Source: Pteria penguin (taxonomy: Eukaryota > Mollusca > Bivalvia > Pterioida > Pteriidae). Taken from it: 64,000 bases of DNA. Positions 1-36,636 of this stretch are shown piece after piece. A model generated the notes under the pieces. That model had not been told where the DNA came from. It worked only from the letters and a program-made list of their open reading frames with translations, and made no database searches. Made by a program: the position numbers and the translations under genes. Position 1 is the first letter of the stretch, and the number at the start of each line of letters is the position of its first letter. The stretch spans positions 43,739,042-43,803,041 of the forward strand of contig CM068583.1 in assembly GCA_035048485.1 (NCBI GenBank), given 5' to 3'.

Positions 1-178
1 ACAGTAAAAACCGAAGCCCCGTGTCTTGGTATGCATGGCACGTTAAAGATCCCTCACTGCTTCGGGTGGGTCTGTTGTAAAGGTCAAAATTTGTATACCC
101 CGCATCAGGCAGATGCTGTCACCATATACGTGAAATATTCGTGGTGTGACGTAAAACAAAATCAGTCAATCAATAGAA
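1..178 (+). repeat. tRNA-derived SINE, 5' end cut by window edge
   Basis: This stretch matches, almost base for base, the 3' part of the full-length SINE at 17290-17573. Shared landmarks are 'ggcacgttaaagatccctca', 'catcaggcagatgc' and 'cgtggtgtgacgt', followed by a tail of AATC repeats. The tRNA-like head lies left of the window. The open frame over it is incidental. Confidence 0.8.
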
Positions 179-854
179 TAGTGAAATCAGGTGCCCGTAA
201 TTGCTTGATTCGCGTTTTATTAGCATACTCAGCTTACAAAACCTCCATACACAGAAGCAATCCAAGCAAATTAGTAAGAGTGAAGTATTACCTGAGGACG
301 TGCAGTTTTCGCTTACATAATAATCATTAAAATAAATCTGTGTGCTATAATGTAGTATTTTTGTTGGTATATCGGCATTAGAACACGTTAGACAGTTTAT
401 ATCAAATATCATCAAGAATTTCACTGTCTTCAGCGGATTTAAGAACTAGATTATGTCTGATTACCGTGGTCAACGGGGAATGCTTACTTTTTTCACCTGA
501 TTCTATTTCTATTCGATGCTCAGCTGTCACTTCTTACATGGGTTTTCTTTTTCTACTTTTCGATTTGTAGAATCCGAAATGTAGATATTTTTCCATATCC
601 TAATGTCCTTGTCACGCAAATGTGCAGTGAATTCAGTTAGGCGTATTTCGAAAACAGTTTCGCTTTATTTTACGATTCTAATTATTGCAGGGTTTGAAGT
701 ACTTGTAGGTCACATATAAATTTTGTTTTGCCATTATAATAATGAAATTTTAAGTATCAATTAAAATATCATCAGTTTAATTTTACACCTGCCATTGTCT
801 TTATTGTATATGAAATTGTCTATAGACGAATTGTAAATTAATTACCTATAATCT
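179..854. other. no gene seen
   Basis: AT-rich unique-looking sequence. I see no exon, RNA gene or repeat array here. If the chitobiase gene extends left, this is intron. Confidence 0.5.
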
Positions 855-1142
855 AACACCTGGAAACTGTCCATATCGGATTGTTTCTAGCCCCCTGAAT
901 TCGGATCAGTCCATTTCGGATGGTTTCTAGGATGAGAACCTGTCCGTCTCGGAGGGATGCGACCCTGTCTACCTGGGATGGTTTTTAGCACCCTGGATAC
1001 GGACCCGTCCATCTAGGATGGTTTTTAGCCCCCTGGATGGGGACCTATCTATCTCGTGTATGGTTTCTAGCCCCTGAATGAGAACCTGTCCGTCTCGAAT
1101 GGTTTCTATCCCCTTGGATGCGAATTTGTCCATTCCGGGGAG
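855..1142. repeat. minisatellite, about 40-bp degenerate unit
   Basis: About seven diverged copies of a unit containing 'ggatggtttctagccccctg' followed by 'gacctgtccatctc'. It is GC-richer than its surroundings. The reverse-strand open frame across it comes from the repeat and is not a gene. Confidence 0.8.
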
Positions 1143-1467
1143 GACGGACACCAGAAAAAGAAATCCAGTCTTAGGCCCTAGCCGTACAGACCCTATATTG
1201 AAATACTGTTGTTCCTGATTCTTGAGAACGACTCAGCTAGCACTTTGAATCTGCTGACAAACATCGACAAATACATCCGTCATTAGAGTTTGTAAGCCAT
1301 CCAGAGCGCGGTATGTCATTGACAGCATCCATGGTATAGCATTATTTCTGAAGTTTTGATATTGTAGCATTATTGGAGCAACAAGTTAACAAATCTGTCA
1401 GTATCTTACAAGGTCATTGCCCTTTCTCCTTTCATTTGTCATCAAGCATTCGATTTTCATTTAAGCA

Positions 1468-1632
<165 letters not shown>

Positions 1633-1990
1633 CAACAGTACTAAATCGGTATGTTTGAAAAATGTACATTTATTTCAATAGATTATATGAATTGATTGTG
1701 GAATGTACACACTTATTCTTTTATTATTAACTTTTATAACAAAGGAACAATAATTCTTTGTATTAATCGAAATTTCTTGAATTAAAGTATGATGTATAAT
1801 TCTTTTATTTTTCCCTTTGGTATGTAATCATTTTGCATTTTGTAGTGTGAAACTACCTGGCTATCTTTTACTTTCATATTCTTAATCTTAATCTGTAAGA
1901 GACGCTAAAATTTAGTCCAAAATAAAGCATTTTGAAAGTTCTGATTGTTTATTCAATCGAGGTAAACACCATTTTGCAACATCTACATAG

Positions 1991-26579
<24,589 letters not shown>

Positions 26580-26728
26580 ACTGAGGAACTCGGCAATTAT
26601 TTTATTTGTGTATGTGTATATACATTATTGTGTAATTTGTCATATATTTCATAGCTTTTTCTATTTGTACTTTTATAAAGTGTATATATCTTTTTATAAT
26701 TGGCCTTGCCTCTTGCGTGAATGAAACA

Positions 26729-26734
26729 AATAAA
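26729..26734 (+). terminator. likely polyadenylation signal AATAAA
   Basis: A canonical AATAAA lies 150 bases after the chitobiase stop codon, followed by AT-rich sequence. It is consistent with a short 3' UTR. Confidence 0.6.
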
Positions 26735-27256
26735 TGTATTGACATTCTTTCGTTATACAGTGTTAAGATATATTACATTAAGATTCCATTAAGATTCCAT
26801 TATATTTACAATTCATTAAAATATATATGATTGCCAGTATCAAAACTTTAACAAGTTTTGAATTTGTGATTTAAACAAATACGTGTGATTGCACGTGGCT
26901 TGCTTCACAATGACGTGTAAGTTTATATGACAGGATATTTTCTGTTTGATAAGACGGAAAAATATTTCCAATAAAGCATTTCCTGTCAAGAAAGTAATAT
27001 TCAGTTTTGAGTGTGAATGCAGTGTGGGAAACGTTAGCCGGCAGTTGGACATTCAATCTAAATCTTCATGAATTTCACATTTATTGTTTAGAAATAAATT
27101 ATACACGTAGGAGGGTATTCAGAGGTGTCTATAATATCACTAAATTATCCTTCACTTAGCATACGTCATTCAGATCATACTTGTTGTTATTTAGATGATG
27201 CAATTGCCCGGGAATGTCGCTGTCACTTATTGACGGAACTGTTGTAATAAACTTAA

Positions 27257-28260
27257 GTTATCTGACAAAACTTCTCACAAACATAACAAACAACTCGTTT
27301 GTCTGACAAAAACTACCACAGACAAAACAAACATCTCGGTTGTTTGACAAAACTTGTCACAGATTTAGCAATTAACTCGTTTGTGTGACATAACTTGTCA
27401 CAGACATAGCAAACAACTCATTTGTCTGACAAAATTTGTCACAGACATAGCAAACAACTCGTTTGTGTGACAAAATTTCACACAGACATAGCAAGCAACT
27501 CGTTTGTGTGACAAAACTTGTCACAGACATAGCAAGCAACTCGTTTGTGTGACAAATCTTGTCACAGACATAGCGAGCAACTCGTTTGTGTGACCAATCT
27601 TGTCACAGACATAGCAAGCAACTCGTTTGTGTGACAAAACTTGTCACAGACAGCAAACAACTCGTATGTCTGACAAAATTTGTCACATACATAGCAAGCA
27701 ACTCGTTTGTCTGACAAAACTTGTCACAGACACAGCAAGCAACTCGTTTGTCATACAAAACTTATCACAGACATAACAAGCAACTTGTTTGTCTGACAAA
27801 ACTTATCACATACATAGCAAGCAACTCGTTTGTGTGACAAAACTTGTTACAGACATAGCAAGCAACTTGTTTGTGTGACAAATCTTGTCACAGACATAGC
27901 AAACAACTCGTTTGTCAGACAAAATTTGTCACATACTGTCATACATAGCAATCAACTCGTTTGTGTGACAAAACTTGTCACAGACATAGCAAGCAACTCG
28001 TTTGTCTGACAAAACTTATCACATACATAGCAAGCAACTCGTTTGTGTGACAAAACTTGTCACATACATAGCAAGCAACTCGTTTGTCTGACAAAACTTG
28101 TCACAGACACAGCAAGCAACTCGTTTGTCATACAAAACTTATCACAGACATAACAAGCAACTTGTTTGTCTGACAAAACTTATCACATACATAGCAAGCA
28201 ACTCGTTTGTGTGACAAAACTTGTCACAGACACAGCAAGCAACTCGTTTGTGTGACAATG
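27257..28260. repeat. 41-bp minisatellite with internal palindrome, about 24 copies
   Basis: The unit is 'aactcgtttgtgtgacaaaa' + 'cttgtcacagacatagcaagc'. Each unit contains TGTGACAAAACTTGTCACA, whose TGTGACAA and TTGTCACA arms can pair. Larger blocks repeat (27690-27830 and 28080-28200 share the same unusual variants). Diverged copies continue to about 28520. Confidence 0.94.
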
Positions 28261-28574
28261 ATTACGACAGTCATCTAAAGGAAATAACTCAGTCGTCTGA
28301 AAAAAAATCCTCGTAGATATACATAGCAAACAACTCGACTGCCAGATAAAACTTGCTACAAAATATATAGTGAACACTTCGAATGTTGGATAAAATTCGT
28401 ATGCTCAGATATCCATAGCAAATGACTCGATTGCTTGATAAAATCGACACAGACATTCATAGCAAACAACTCCATAGCAAACAACGCAGCTGTCTGACAA
28501 AACTCGCCACAGATATTTAAAGTAAGTCGGTGAAATGTTTTTATCTTTAATGAAACCTCAAAACAGTAAGGCAG

Positions 28575-28685
28575 CGATGGCTTCGTGTGCTACGAAGGTG
28601 GAGACCCGGCATTTACGATGATCGGAATCAAGTCTAAGTCTGAAAAAATTCGATTTCCCGATGTACAATTATACCCAGATTCCCC
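28575..28685 (+). CDS. unrecognised exon (penultimate of a plus-strand gene end)
   Basis: Acceptor 'cagtaaggcag', donor 'gtaagt'. The frame reads DGFVCYEGGDPAFTMIGIKS then KSEKIRFPDVQLYPDS. An in-frame stop just upstream means it must be spliced. It joins in phase to 29141-29270. I do not recognise the family. The rest of the gene is not visible upstream, where the minisatellite lies. Confidence 0.55.
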
Positions 28686-29140
28686 GTAAGTCAAATCTTA
28701 ATGCATATATTATCACTGTCATACTCCACGAAGCCACCTGGTGCAAGTGTTTATATGTCAAGAATAATCGACATATAATACAACTAGTAAAAGTTTACTA
28801 CAGTCTATCATTATAGAGTCTATTGACCATGAGATGCTTAAGAGTTCACATCAAAGTTAAATAATAGTCATTCGATCACACTGACAACTACAGGCACACA
28901 GCTTTCGGTAGATCAGTGGGTGGATCCAGGGGTGGCGTTCCTTAAGTGACGACGATCTATAGGTAGCGTATCCATAGGTAGCATAGTGTCCCGCTTCCTT
29001 ACAAAATTCTTTATGTTTACCGGTATATCTGTGTATTTTTATTTTTGGTACTTTAAACATTACCATTTATAAACTGTATGGCAGACTCGCAAGACATATG
29101 ATGGGGAGTGAGTTACCGTATCTCTTTGCGTTGCTTACAG

Positions 29141-29270
29141 ATATCGTAGAAAACCTTCCTCCTATATTGGTGGGGGATGTTGTAGTATCTCCAAACAATA
29201 TTTCGCAAGAAATGCGTGGAAAATGAATAGTGACAAAGAGAGTTATTTAAAAGGATTAAGGGAAACGTAG
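29141..29270 (+). CDS. unrecognised last exon, joins 28575-28685
   Basis: Acceptor 'ttgcttacag'. The carried codon completes as Pro and the frame reads YRRKPSSYIGGGCCSISKQY, FARNAWKMNSDKESYLKGLR, ET, TAG (29268-29270). The C-terminus is Lys/Arg/Ser-rich with a GGGCC patch. No membrane segment. Function unknown; it could also be an alternative 3' end of a larger gene. Confidence 0.55.
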
Positions 29271-29318
29271 GGTAATACACTCAAAATAATAGCAATGCTG
29301 AGAGTTAAAAATTAGACC

Positions 29319-30118
29319 TAAATACAGAAGTAATCAATGAAGGTAAGAAGTGTGCCTGAATACAGAAGTAATCATTGAAAGGTAAGATTTAGACCTAAAT
29401 ACAAAAGTAATAAATGAAAGGTAAGAATTGTGCCTGAATACAGAAGTAATCATTGAAAGGTAAGATTTAGACCTAAATACAGAAGTAATAGATGAAAGGT
29501 AAAAATTGTGCCTGAATACAGAAGTAATCATTGAAAGGTAAGAATTGTGCTTGAATACAGAAGTAATCATTGAAAGGTAACAATTGAGCTTGAATACAGA
29601 AGTAATCATTGAAAGGTAAGAATTGTACCTGAATACAGAAGTAATCATTGAAAAGGAAGAATTGTACCTGAATACAGCTGTAATTGAATGGTAAGGATTA
29701 GACCTAAATACAAACGTAATTATTGAGAGGTAAGAAATAGAATCAGATCTGAATACATAAGTAATCAGTGAAAGGTGTGAATGAGACCTGAATAGAAAAG
29801 TAATCATTGAAAGACAAGAATTAGAATTAGACCTGGACACAGAGGTAAGAATTAGACCTGAATACAAAGGTTATTATTGAAAGGTAAGAATTAGACCTGA
29901 ATACAGAGGTTATCATTGAAAGGTAAGGATCAGAATTTGACCTGAATAGAGAGGTAATCAATGAACGGTAAGAATAAGAATTAGACCTGGACACAGAGAT
30001 AATAATCGAAAAGTAAGAATTAGACTTGAATAGAGAGGTAATCATTGAAAAGTAAGAATTAGACCTGAATAGAAAGGTAATTATTGAAAGGTAAGGATTG
30101 TAAATGAATACAGAGGTA
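29319..30118. repeat. 39-bp minisatellite, about 20 copies
   Basis: The unit is 'gaaaggtaagaattagacct' + 'gaatacagaagtaatcatt', with insert variants. Because 39 is a multiple of three, the reverse strand stays open (repeats of SYLSMITSVFRHN). I do not call this a gene. Confidence 0.94.
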
Positions 30119-30498
30119 ATCATCCAAAGGTAAGTATCCACTCTATATTCACAAATATAAAGAAAACAAAACAAAATATTATATTTATATAAAAGTAAAA
30201 CTTGACTTGTCGAAAGGCGGCTACAGAATGACCACCTGAATACATTATAATGCATTCGAACACTCCAAGCCCATAAAGCAATTTCATTGGCTGAAATTCT
30301 TGACCCATAAATAACAACATTATGTGACCTAAAACCGTTTATACAATATTTTTCCGCTTTGCTACGAAACGCGGAAAAAATTAAGAATTGACAATTGTGC
30401 CCGAATGCATAGGCGATCACGAAAGAAGGGTAATCATGTTTCATTTCCTTCAACAATACATGTATAAATAGTCATTTGATACAAAATGTTTTTATTGC

Positions 30499-30615
30499 AA
30501 TAAATACGTTACCATAATGAATTAAAGACACTCCAGTTGCGGCGAGCATTCATATGAAAAAACATCACTGTGCCGATAGGTGGAGAGCAGGTATACGTCA
30601 GTGAACTTTAACCTT
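30499..30615. repeat. left inverted terminal repeat of DIRS-like element
   Basis: Shares 'gttgcggcgagcattca', 'aacatcactgtgccgatagg', 'tggagagcaggtatacgtca' and 'aactttaaccttcat' with the complement of 35270-35396, with scattered differences. Confidence 0.85.
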
Positions 30616-31114
30616 CATCACTTTTTTTCCGGTCTGCGGTAGCGACAACACATGAGATTCACAAATTGAACTAATTTTATCATATTAACATATATACCTT
30701 TTAATTTTGTGCACCATATGCGCATTTCGACAAGTTATGTCTCTTCAGTGATGTTCGAGGCCGAATGATTGGAATTGTCAAAATATATAAAAATATGAAG
30801 AGCAGTGTTGAAGCCAAAATGACCGAAAAGTGAACCAAAGAATCTATCTAAGGACAGAGCTATGTACGAGGGAGATACTCCTTAGTTTTAGGGTGATTTA
30901 CTTAATTTGATGACTGAAAATTTGAAGTATATATAAATCTTGTTTTTTACAGAGGTTTTTCTTGGTATTTTGTTATATATGTTTATCACTGTATATATAT
31001 ATTTGCTCGTTGTATATATTTTGCCATTTTTTAGGTTTTTCCTTCTCGTGGGTTTCACGTGTGTTTCACGCGAATTTCCTCGTTTATATTTTATTATTGT
31101 TATCGTTATCAGTC

Positions 31115-32560
31115 ATGGATTTAGGCATTCCCATGTCTTTACCTGAAAATCATGACAATTTTCCTTGGAGAATTTTAACTGGTACATATTCCTTTTTGGA
31201 TTCTTCAGTTCCAGTGTCATGTGCACCTCTTGCCTCTACCACTGATTCTATTGTATCAGTGGCAAATAGCTTATTCATTCCTATGTATAAGTCTTTTTCT
31301 TCTAGTGGTGTTACACGTACTATAACTAATCCTATTGATAGTGTTGGGTCCTCTGCAGGGAGTGTGATTTACATTACTGCATGTCCTAATCCTCCTTTTG
31401 TTGGGCATGGGGCTCCACCTGGTATGAGTAGCGTGCCTATTCCACCATAGGTTAGGCCCCCTTGGTTTAATTCTTTTCCTGGATATTTTTATCCTCGAAT
31501 TACTGGTTCTTATGGTATTTCATCAGGCTCACCTAGTGACATGATGAATCCATTAGTTAATCTGTTCAATGACTTCAAGAAGTCTATTACAGATCAAATT
31601 AGGTTAACTCTAGAGTCAGTTCTCTAGACTCTAACCTAACGAGACCCAACTAAACAGTTTTGGAGGAGTTTTGACATCATGTCAGTAGCTCCAGGGTCTC
31701 AGGAAGGTAACTTTCATTCTGAGGAGGAGGAACCTTCTGCTTCTCCCCACCCTGATCCTCGGAGAGCTCGTCCCACTAGTGCATTTACTTTGCTTTGTGG
31801 TTCTGACGAGGAGTCTTCTGTTCGTACAGAGGATGACCAAGGGGCTGAGGATGATTCCTTGCGTAGCAAGGTATATTGTCTTTGCAGGGAACATTCCACT
31901 GCCCCCCCCCCCCCCCCATCACCATATACGTGAAATATTCGTGGTGTGACGTTAAACAAAAATCAATCAATCCCCCCCCCTCAGTCTAATATTTCTCCTT
32001 CTGACTTCGAGGCTTGTTCAGGAATTGTCAGGGATCAAGCTTTGCATTATCGATCCTTTCCTGAATCAAGCCATATGAAGTCAGCCCTTCGCTTTATTAA
32101 TGAAGCTATTGCAAATCCTTCATTAATTAAGGGTTCTGCAAACTGAGGGGGTAGCAGATTTATATGTTTTGATCTTTCACTAGATTTAAGGGCAAGGATT
32201 TTGATATTCATGGCTCTTCTTTAGGGGAATCAGTGCGGACTTGTGACAAATTTTTGTCTCAAATGATTGGTGCTAAACCTGTTGAGTGTCTTCGTCTTTC
32301 CCAGTTTTTATGGGCTAAGTCGGAGAATTCTCTTCGTACCCTTTCTCATGTGCTTGGTACTGCAGAGCATTATTTGGCTGCATCTGGCAGCCTTTTAAAG
32401 GGTAAAAAAGGGGAAGACTTAAGTCTCCTTTTACAGGTGGACCATGCCTTGGGAGCTGCTCAACTTTTGACTCTAGGCACTTTGTCTAATTTTTCTCTTT
32501 CTAAGAGAGAAGAAATTTTAGAAAAGTCCCCCATTTCAGAGTCTCTTAAAGAGACTTAGA
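31115..32560 (+). pseudogene. DIRS-like gag-type region, broken
   Basis: Open pieces at 31115-31450 (starting MDLGIPMSLPENHDNFPW), 31679-31933 (acidic, EEEEPSASPHPDPRRARPT), 31980-32146 and 32233-32559 (VRTCDKFLSQMIGAKPVECL). They are consistent with one ancestral ORF1 interrupted by stops, frameshifts and a SINE tail at 31918-31972. There are no recognisable catalytic motifs. Confidence 0.6.
31918..31972 (+). mobile_element. SINE tail fragment in a poly-C context
   Basis: 'atcaccatatacgtgaaata' + 'ttcgtggtgtgacgttaaac' + AATC repeats, identical to the tail of the 17290 SINE. It has runs of C on both sides (31903-31916 and 31971-31980). Confidence 0.85.
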
Positions 32561-32949
32561 ACCTCTTCTTTCTTACAAATTATTTGGTTTGTCAGTGGAG
32601 AAAGTTCAAGAAACCTCAAGAAGTCTCCCCCAGCTGTCAAGGTAGATGTACAATTGTCGGGCAAGAGGGCTGTAAGTACGTCACATGGCTCCTCCATTAG
32701 GCGCGTTTCATCAAAACTTGACAATCATAATAAGAGAAAGAGAGAAAATCCTTCCAATCAGTCAAGGCCATTTTAAGAAGGCCAAGTCTAAGGGATTTAA
32801 GTCCAAGACTGACTCCTCCAGGGGCAATCAGTGTAGTAAATAGGGGTGTGCCTCCTCATTCGACGTCTTACCTGAACATCGATCCTCTTTTGTCTCATGT
32901 TCCGGTGGGGGAAGACTTTCTCACTTTCTTCCTCAGTGGGATGAAATTA

Positions 32950-34190
32950 CTTCAAACAAGTGGATTATTTCAGTCATAGGAGGAGGACTGGAACTTCAAT
33001 TCCAATAAAAACCACCTCTTACCTCAGTTCCTCTCGACCTGTCGAGTTCCATTATCGACCAAACCGAGATTCTTCCATGGAGAAAAAAGGGGCAATCGAA
33101 GCAATACCAGTTCATCTGGAGAATTCTCCAGGATTTTACTCCCGTCTATTTCTAGTCAGAAAGAAGTCTGGGGGTTGGCGCCTTTTGCTCCAAGCCATCG
33201 TCATTTCTACGGTTTGTTTGAAGGGGCAAGGTGTATGCTTTCAAAGCCCTTCCTTTTGACTTGGCGATAGCTCCTTTGGTCTTTACCAAAATCACGCAGG
33301 CTCCTTTGAGTCACTTGCATGCCAGGGGCATCAAAGTCCACTCTTACCTGGATGATTTCCTAGTCAAGGCTTTGACTCTCGAGGAAGTTTCAGACCACAC
33401 TTTGTGTGTTCGAGATACTCTCCTCAATCTGGGGTTCTGATTTCTTTGCAAAAGTCAGACCTGACTCTTTCCCAAGATTTTGTCTTTCTAGGAGAACATT
33501 TTCATCACTCTCAAAGGAATTGTTCTGCCCCCAGAGGAGAAGTTCAGGTCTCTGTGTCAAAAAATATCTTCTTTTTTGACCAGTGACTCACTTCCTGCTC
33601 GACAGTTTCTACAACTGTTGGGGTTTCTGAATTCTTTAGTAGAAGTCGTCCCATTAGGTCGGCTTTACATCAGGCCCCTCCAGTGGTATCTGAAGGAATT
33701 TTGGGCTCCAGCATCTCATCTTTGGAATGCAGTGATTTCCATTCTTCCTCGCTTACTCTCTCATTTACTTTGGTGGACTCGAAGAGAACATGTGCTACCA
33801 GGTGTTCTCCTCCACCCTCCTTGACACTGTACACAGATGCATCACGTCAGAGTTGGGGTGCCTTCCTCGAGGACAAGTCGATGGCAGGGATTTGGTCACC
33901 TTCTCAACAAGCAGACCACATCAACCTGTTAGAAATGAGGGCAGTTCTGTTTGCCTTGCAACATTTCAGCATGGATCTCAGGTCGAAGTCTCTTCTTGTT
34001 GCAACAGACAACAACACAGTAGCGGCTTACCTGCAGAAACAAGGAGGCACTCAGTCTGCATCCCTGTATCTTCTTTGCAAGGAGATTCTTCTGCTGTGCA
34101 ATTCTCTATCAATCAAATTGTCTGTTCGTCACATTCCAGGCAAACAGAATGTTCTAGAAGACATATGTCGAGGTTTCTTATCCCAGTGAA
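32950..34190 (+). pseudogene. DIRS-like reverse transcriptase and RNase H, broken
   Basis: RT pieces include FYSRLFLVRKKSGGWRLLL, YAFKALPFDLAIAPLVFTKI and the active-site HSYLDDFLV (YLDD codons 33345-33356). The thumb region is QLLGFLNSLVEVVPLGRLYI. RNase H has LTLYTDASRQSWGAF, INLLEMRAVLFAL and LLVATDNNTVAAYLQ, giving D, E and D. At least three frame changes between 33190 and 33690 make it inactive; part of the RT fingers/palm is missing near 33200. Confidence 0.85.
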
Positions 34191-34589
34191 CACAATGGGA
34201 ACTTCACCAATCTGTATTTCACAGAATCACTCTCATTTCGTTCAGTCCTATGATAGAGCTCTTTGCTACTTGTCTAAACAACAAGCTTCCAACATACATG
34301 TCTCCAATTCCGGATCCGAAGGCATATGCAGTGGACTCAATGTCCCAATTATGGAGAGGTATGCTAGCTTATGCAATCCCTCCTCTTTGTCTTCTTCCCA
34401 AAATTCTCTAAAGATTCGTTCAGAAGTAGTGGGCTGCAAGATCATTCTTATTGCTACAGCGTGGAGCAATCATTCATGGTTTCCAGACCTTCTGGACTTG
34501 TCCTTCAGTCTTCCTCTGGCACTTCCTGCAAGAGCAGATCTTTTGTCTCAAAAAAAGAAGGTTGTTTCATTCAAATCCAGAGAAACTTG

Positions 34590-35178
34590 CACGCCTGGAT
34601 GCTGTCCGGAGAAACCTCTCTGAGAGAGGATTCTCTGGCAAGGCTGCCAAAAGAATCTCCTATGCAATCAGGTAGTCTACAGGGGCAGTTTACGACTCTA
34701 AATGGTCAATCTTCTGTTCTTGGTATGATTCTAGGAAGATTGATCCATTCTCTATCTCTGCCCAACAATTAGCTGATTTCTTAATTTATCTTTTTGAAGA
34801 AAAGGGTTTTACTCCCTGTACTATTTAGAGCTATAGATCTGACATCTCTGGAACTAAAGCTATCTTGGGTGGTCCGGATTTTGGTCAGGATGAATTTTTA
34901 TCTCTCCTCATTAGAAATTTTCATCTTGAAAGACCGAGGGTAAAACTTCTGGTTCCACAGTGGAATCTAAGTTTAGTCTTACACTGTCTTAAAAAGGATC
35001 CTTTTGAACCAGCCTCTGATGTTGCTCTCAAATATCTTTCTTACAAATGCTGTTTTTACTTGCTTTGGCTTCAGGTCGAAGCCGTAGTGAAATTCATGCT
35101 TTGTCAGTTGCCGATTCGCGTATGATATTTTCTCAAGACAATTCATCAGTTACACTTTTAACTGATCCTGCTTTGTAA
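34590..35178 (+). pseudogene. DIRS-like tyrosine recombinase, truncated
   Basis: N-terminal core-binding pieces RRNLSERGFSGKAAKRI and FSISAQQLADFLIYLFEEKG, then RSDISGTKAILGG (stop at ~34826). The catalytic domain starts FHLERPRVKLLVPQWNLSLV and SGRSREIHAL with the first catalytic Arg. The sequence then runs into the terminal repeat, so the H-x-x-R and Tyr boxes are absent. It cannot be an active recombinase. Confidence 0.75.
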
Positions 35179-35269
35179 AATAATACTTACCATAATAAAC
35201 CATAGGTCCCTATCCCTGCCTCCCCTTTCGTCACCTGTAGTTACATAATAACATATACAGAGAAAAAGG

Positions 35270-35396
35270 TCATGAAGGTTAAAGTTGACTGACGTATACC
35301 TGCGCTCCACCTATCGGCACCGGGCGATACAGTGATGTTTTTGTTTTTCCGGTTGAATGCTCACCGCAACTAATTTATTATAGTAAGTATTTATTT
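35270..35396. repeat. right inverted terminal repeat of DIRS-like element
   Basis: Complementary to 30499-30615. Just inside it, 35176-35206 ('tgtaaaataatacttaccat') is itself the complement of the extreme right end (35374-35402). This nested inverted arrangement recalls the internal complementary region of DIRS elements. Confidence 0.82.
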
Positions 35397-35792
35397 TACA
35401 AAAACCAATTTTAATTCTAAAAATTAGGTAATTCCTTCCCCTCTACAGAAATCAATTATATATTATTGTAGAAATAATGATATGCCCTATATAAAAATGA
35501 AATATTTTCGTATGACACATGTACAGTCGTAAAGGTTAATTTCAGCGAAATACAAGAGTAGTAGATTTTCATACCCGACAAAAAGGGTTTAGGTACAATG
35601 AATACTTTATATATAAGGACTGGTAACTGTCGAGAAGAATTTCCAATAAAATGATAAACAATAAATGCAACATATCAGCAAATAGTGTAAAATATACATA
35701 CATAGAATACAGATTACAGAATCTAAACAGAGAAAATACTTCTACTCGCCTAGTGTTAAAGCAACATATTGTCTTGGAGTGTCACCCAGTGC

Positions 35793-36260
35793 ATGTGAGA
35801 TTCTATCGTTTGTATGTGAAATCCAGTGATTCGTATGTGAGATCCTAGTATGGTTTGTATGTGAGCTCCTGTGGCTTGTATGTGAGCTCCTTTATTTTTG
35901 TATGTGATATCCTTTGGTTTTGTATGTGATATCCAGTGATTTGTATGTGATATCCAGTGATTTGTATGTGAACTCTTATGGTTTGTATGTGAGCTCATAT
36001 GGTTTGTATGTGAGATCCTATGGTATGTATGTGAGTTCCTATGGTTTTATGTGATATCTTGTTGTTTTATGTGATATCTTATGGTTTGTATGTGATATCT
36101 TATGGTTTTATGTGATATCTTGTTGTTTTTATGTGATATCTTATGGTTTGTATGTGATATCCTATGTTCTGTTTGTGGCATTCTATAGTATTTACTTTAT
36201 ATCCTATCTTGTGTATGCGTGATCCAGTGGTTTCATTGTTTCAACCTGTGGTTTGTATGT
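35793..36260. repeat. ~21-bp minisatellite
   Basis: About 20 degenerate copies of 'tatggtttgtatgtgatatcc' and variants with 'gagctcc'. Confidence 0.88.
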
Positions 36261-36636
36261 GACATATGATGAGTAAAGAAACTCGGATAAATGATTTTTT
36301 ATATTTTGCTACGTATTACAGCCATTTCAATTCATTTGTTTACACTATTTCCATTTTAAGCAAAAAGTCCAAATTTATCTTGACGTATTTAATCCTTTTT
36401 GGGATAATGATTAAGAATACCTCAGAGCTGTAGGAAGCATTTCAAAGGTGAGAAAGGGTGGGGTCAAGCCTTGTATTTAGTTTCGTTTCCTAATATGAAA
36501 AAAAAAATAATAATAATGATCGGTCAAAAAGGTGATCCTCTCGGTTCCTATGGGTCTGCATCAGTCCTGATTAAGGCCAACTTGTTTACAGCATCTTTCT
36601 AGAAAGAATATAAAGTCTATATTCTTGTTTCAAAAT

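Larger units (their letters stand above)
30499..35396 (+). mobile_element. DIRS-like tyrosine-recombinase retrotransposon, decayed
   Basis: It has inverted termini (30499-30615 versus 35270-35396), gag-like pieces (31115-32560), RT with YLDD plus RNase H (32950-34190) and a truncated tyrosine recombinase (34590-35178). There are no LTRs. This gene order and the inverted ends are the hallmarks of DIRS1-type elements, which integrate by a tyrosine recombinase instead of a DDE integrase. All frames are broken by stops and shifts. A SINE tail sits inside. Confidence 0.88.

Noticed and set aside
27257..28260. CRISPR-like array
   Set aside because: Regular repeats without unique spacers, in a eukaryotic genome; it is a minisatellite.
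29334..30456. Reverse-strand frames of 177 and 209 codons with 13-residue repeats
   Set aside because: The 39-bp minisatellite period is a multiple of three; the peptide is only the repeat translated.
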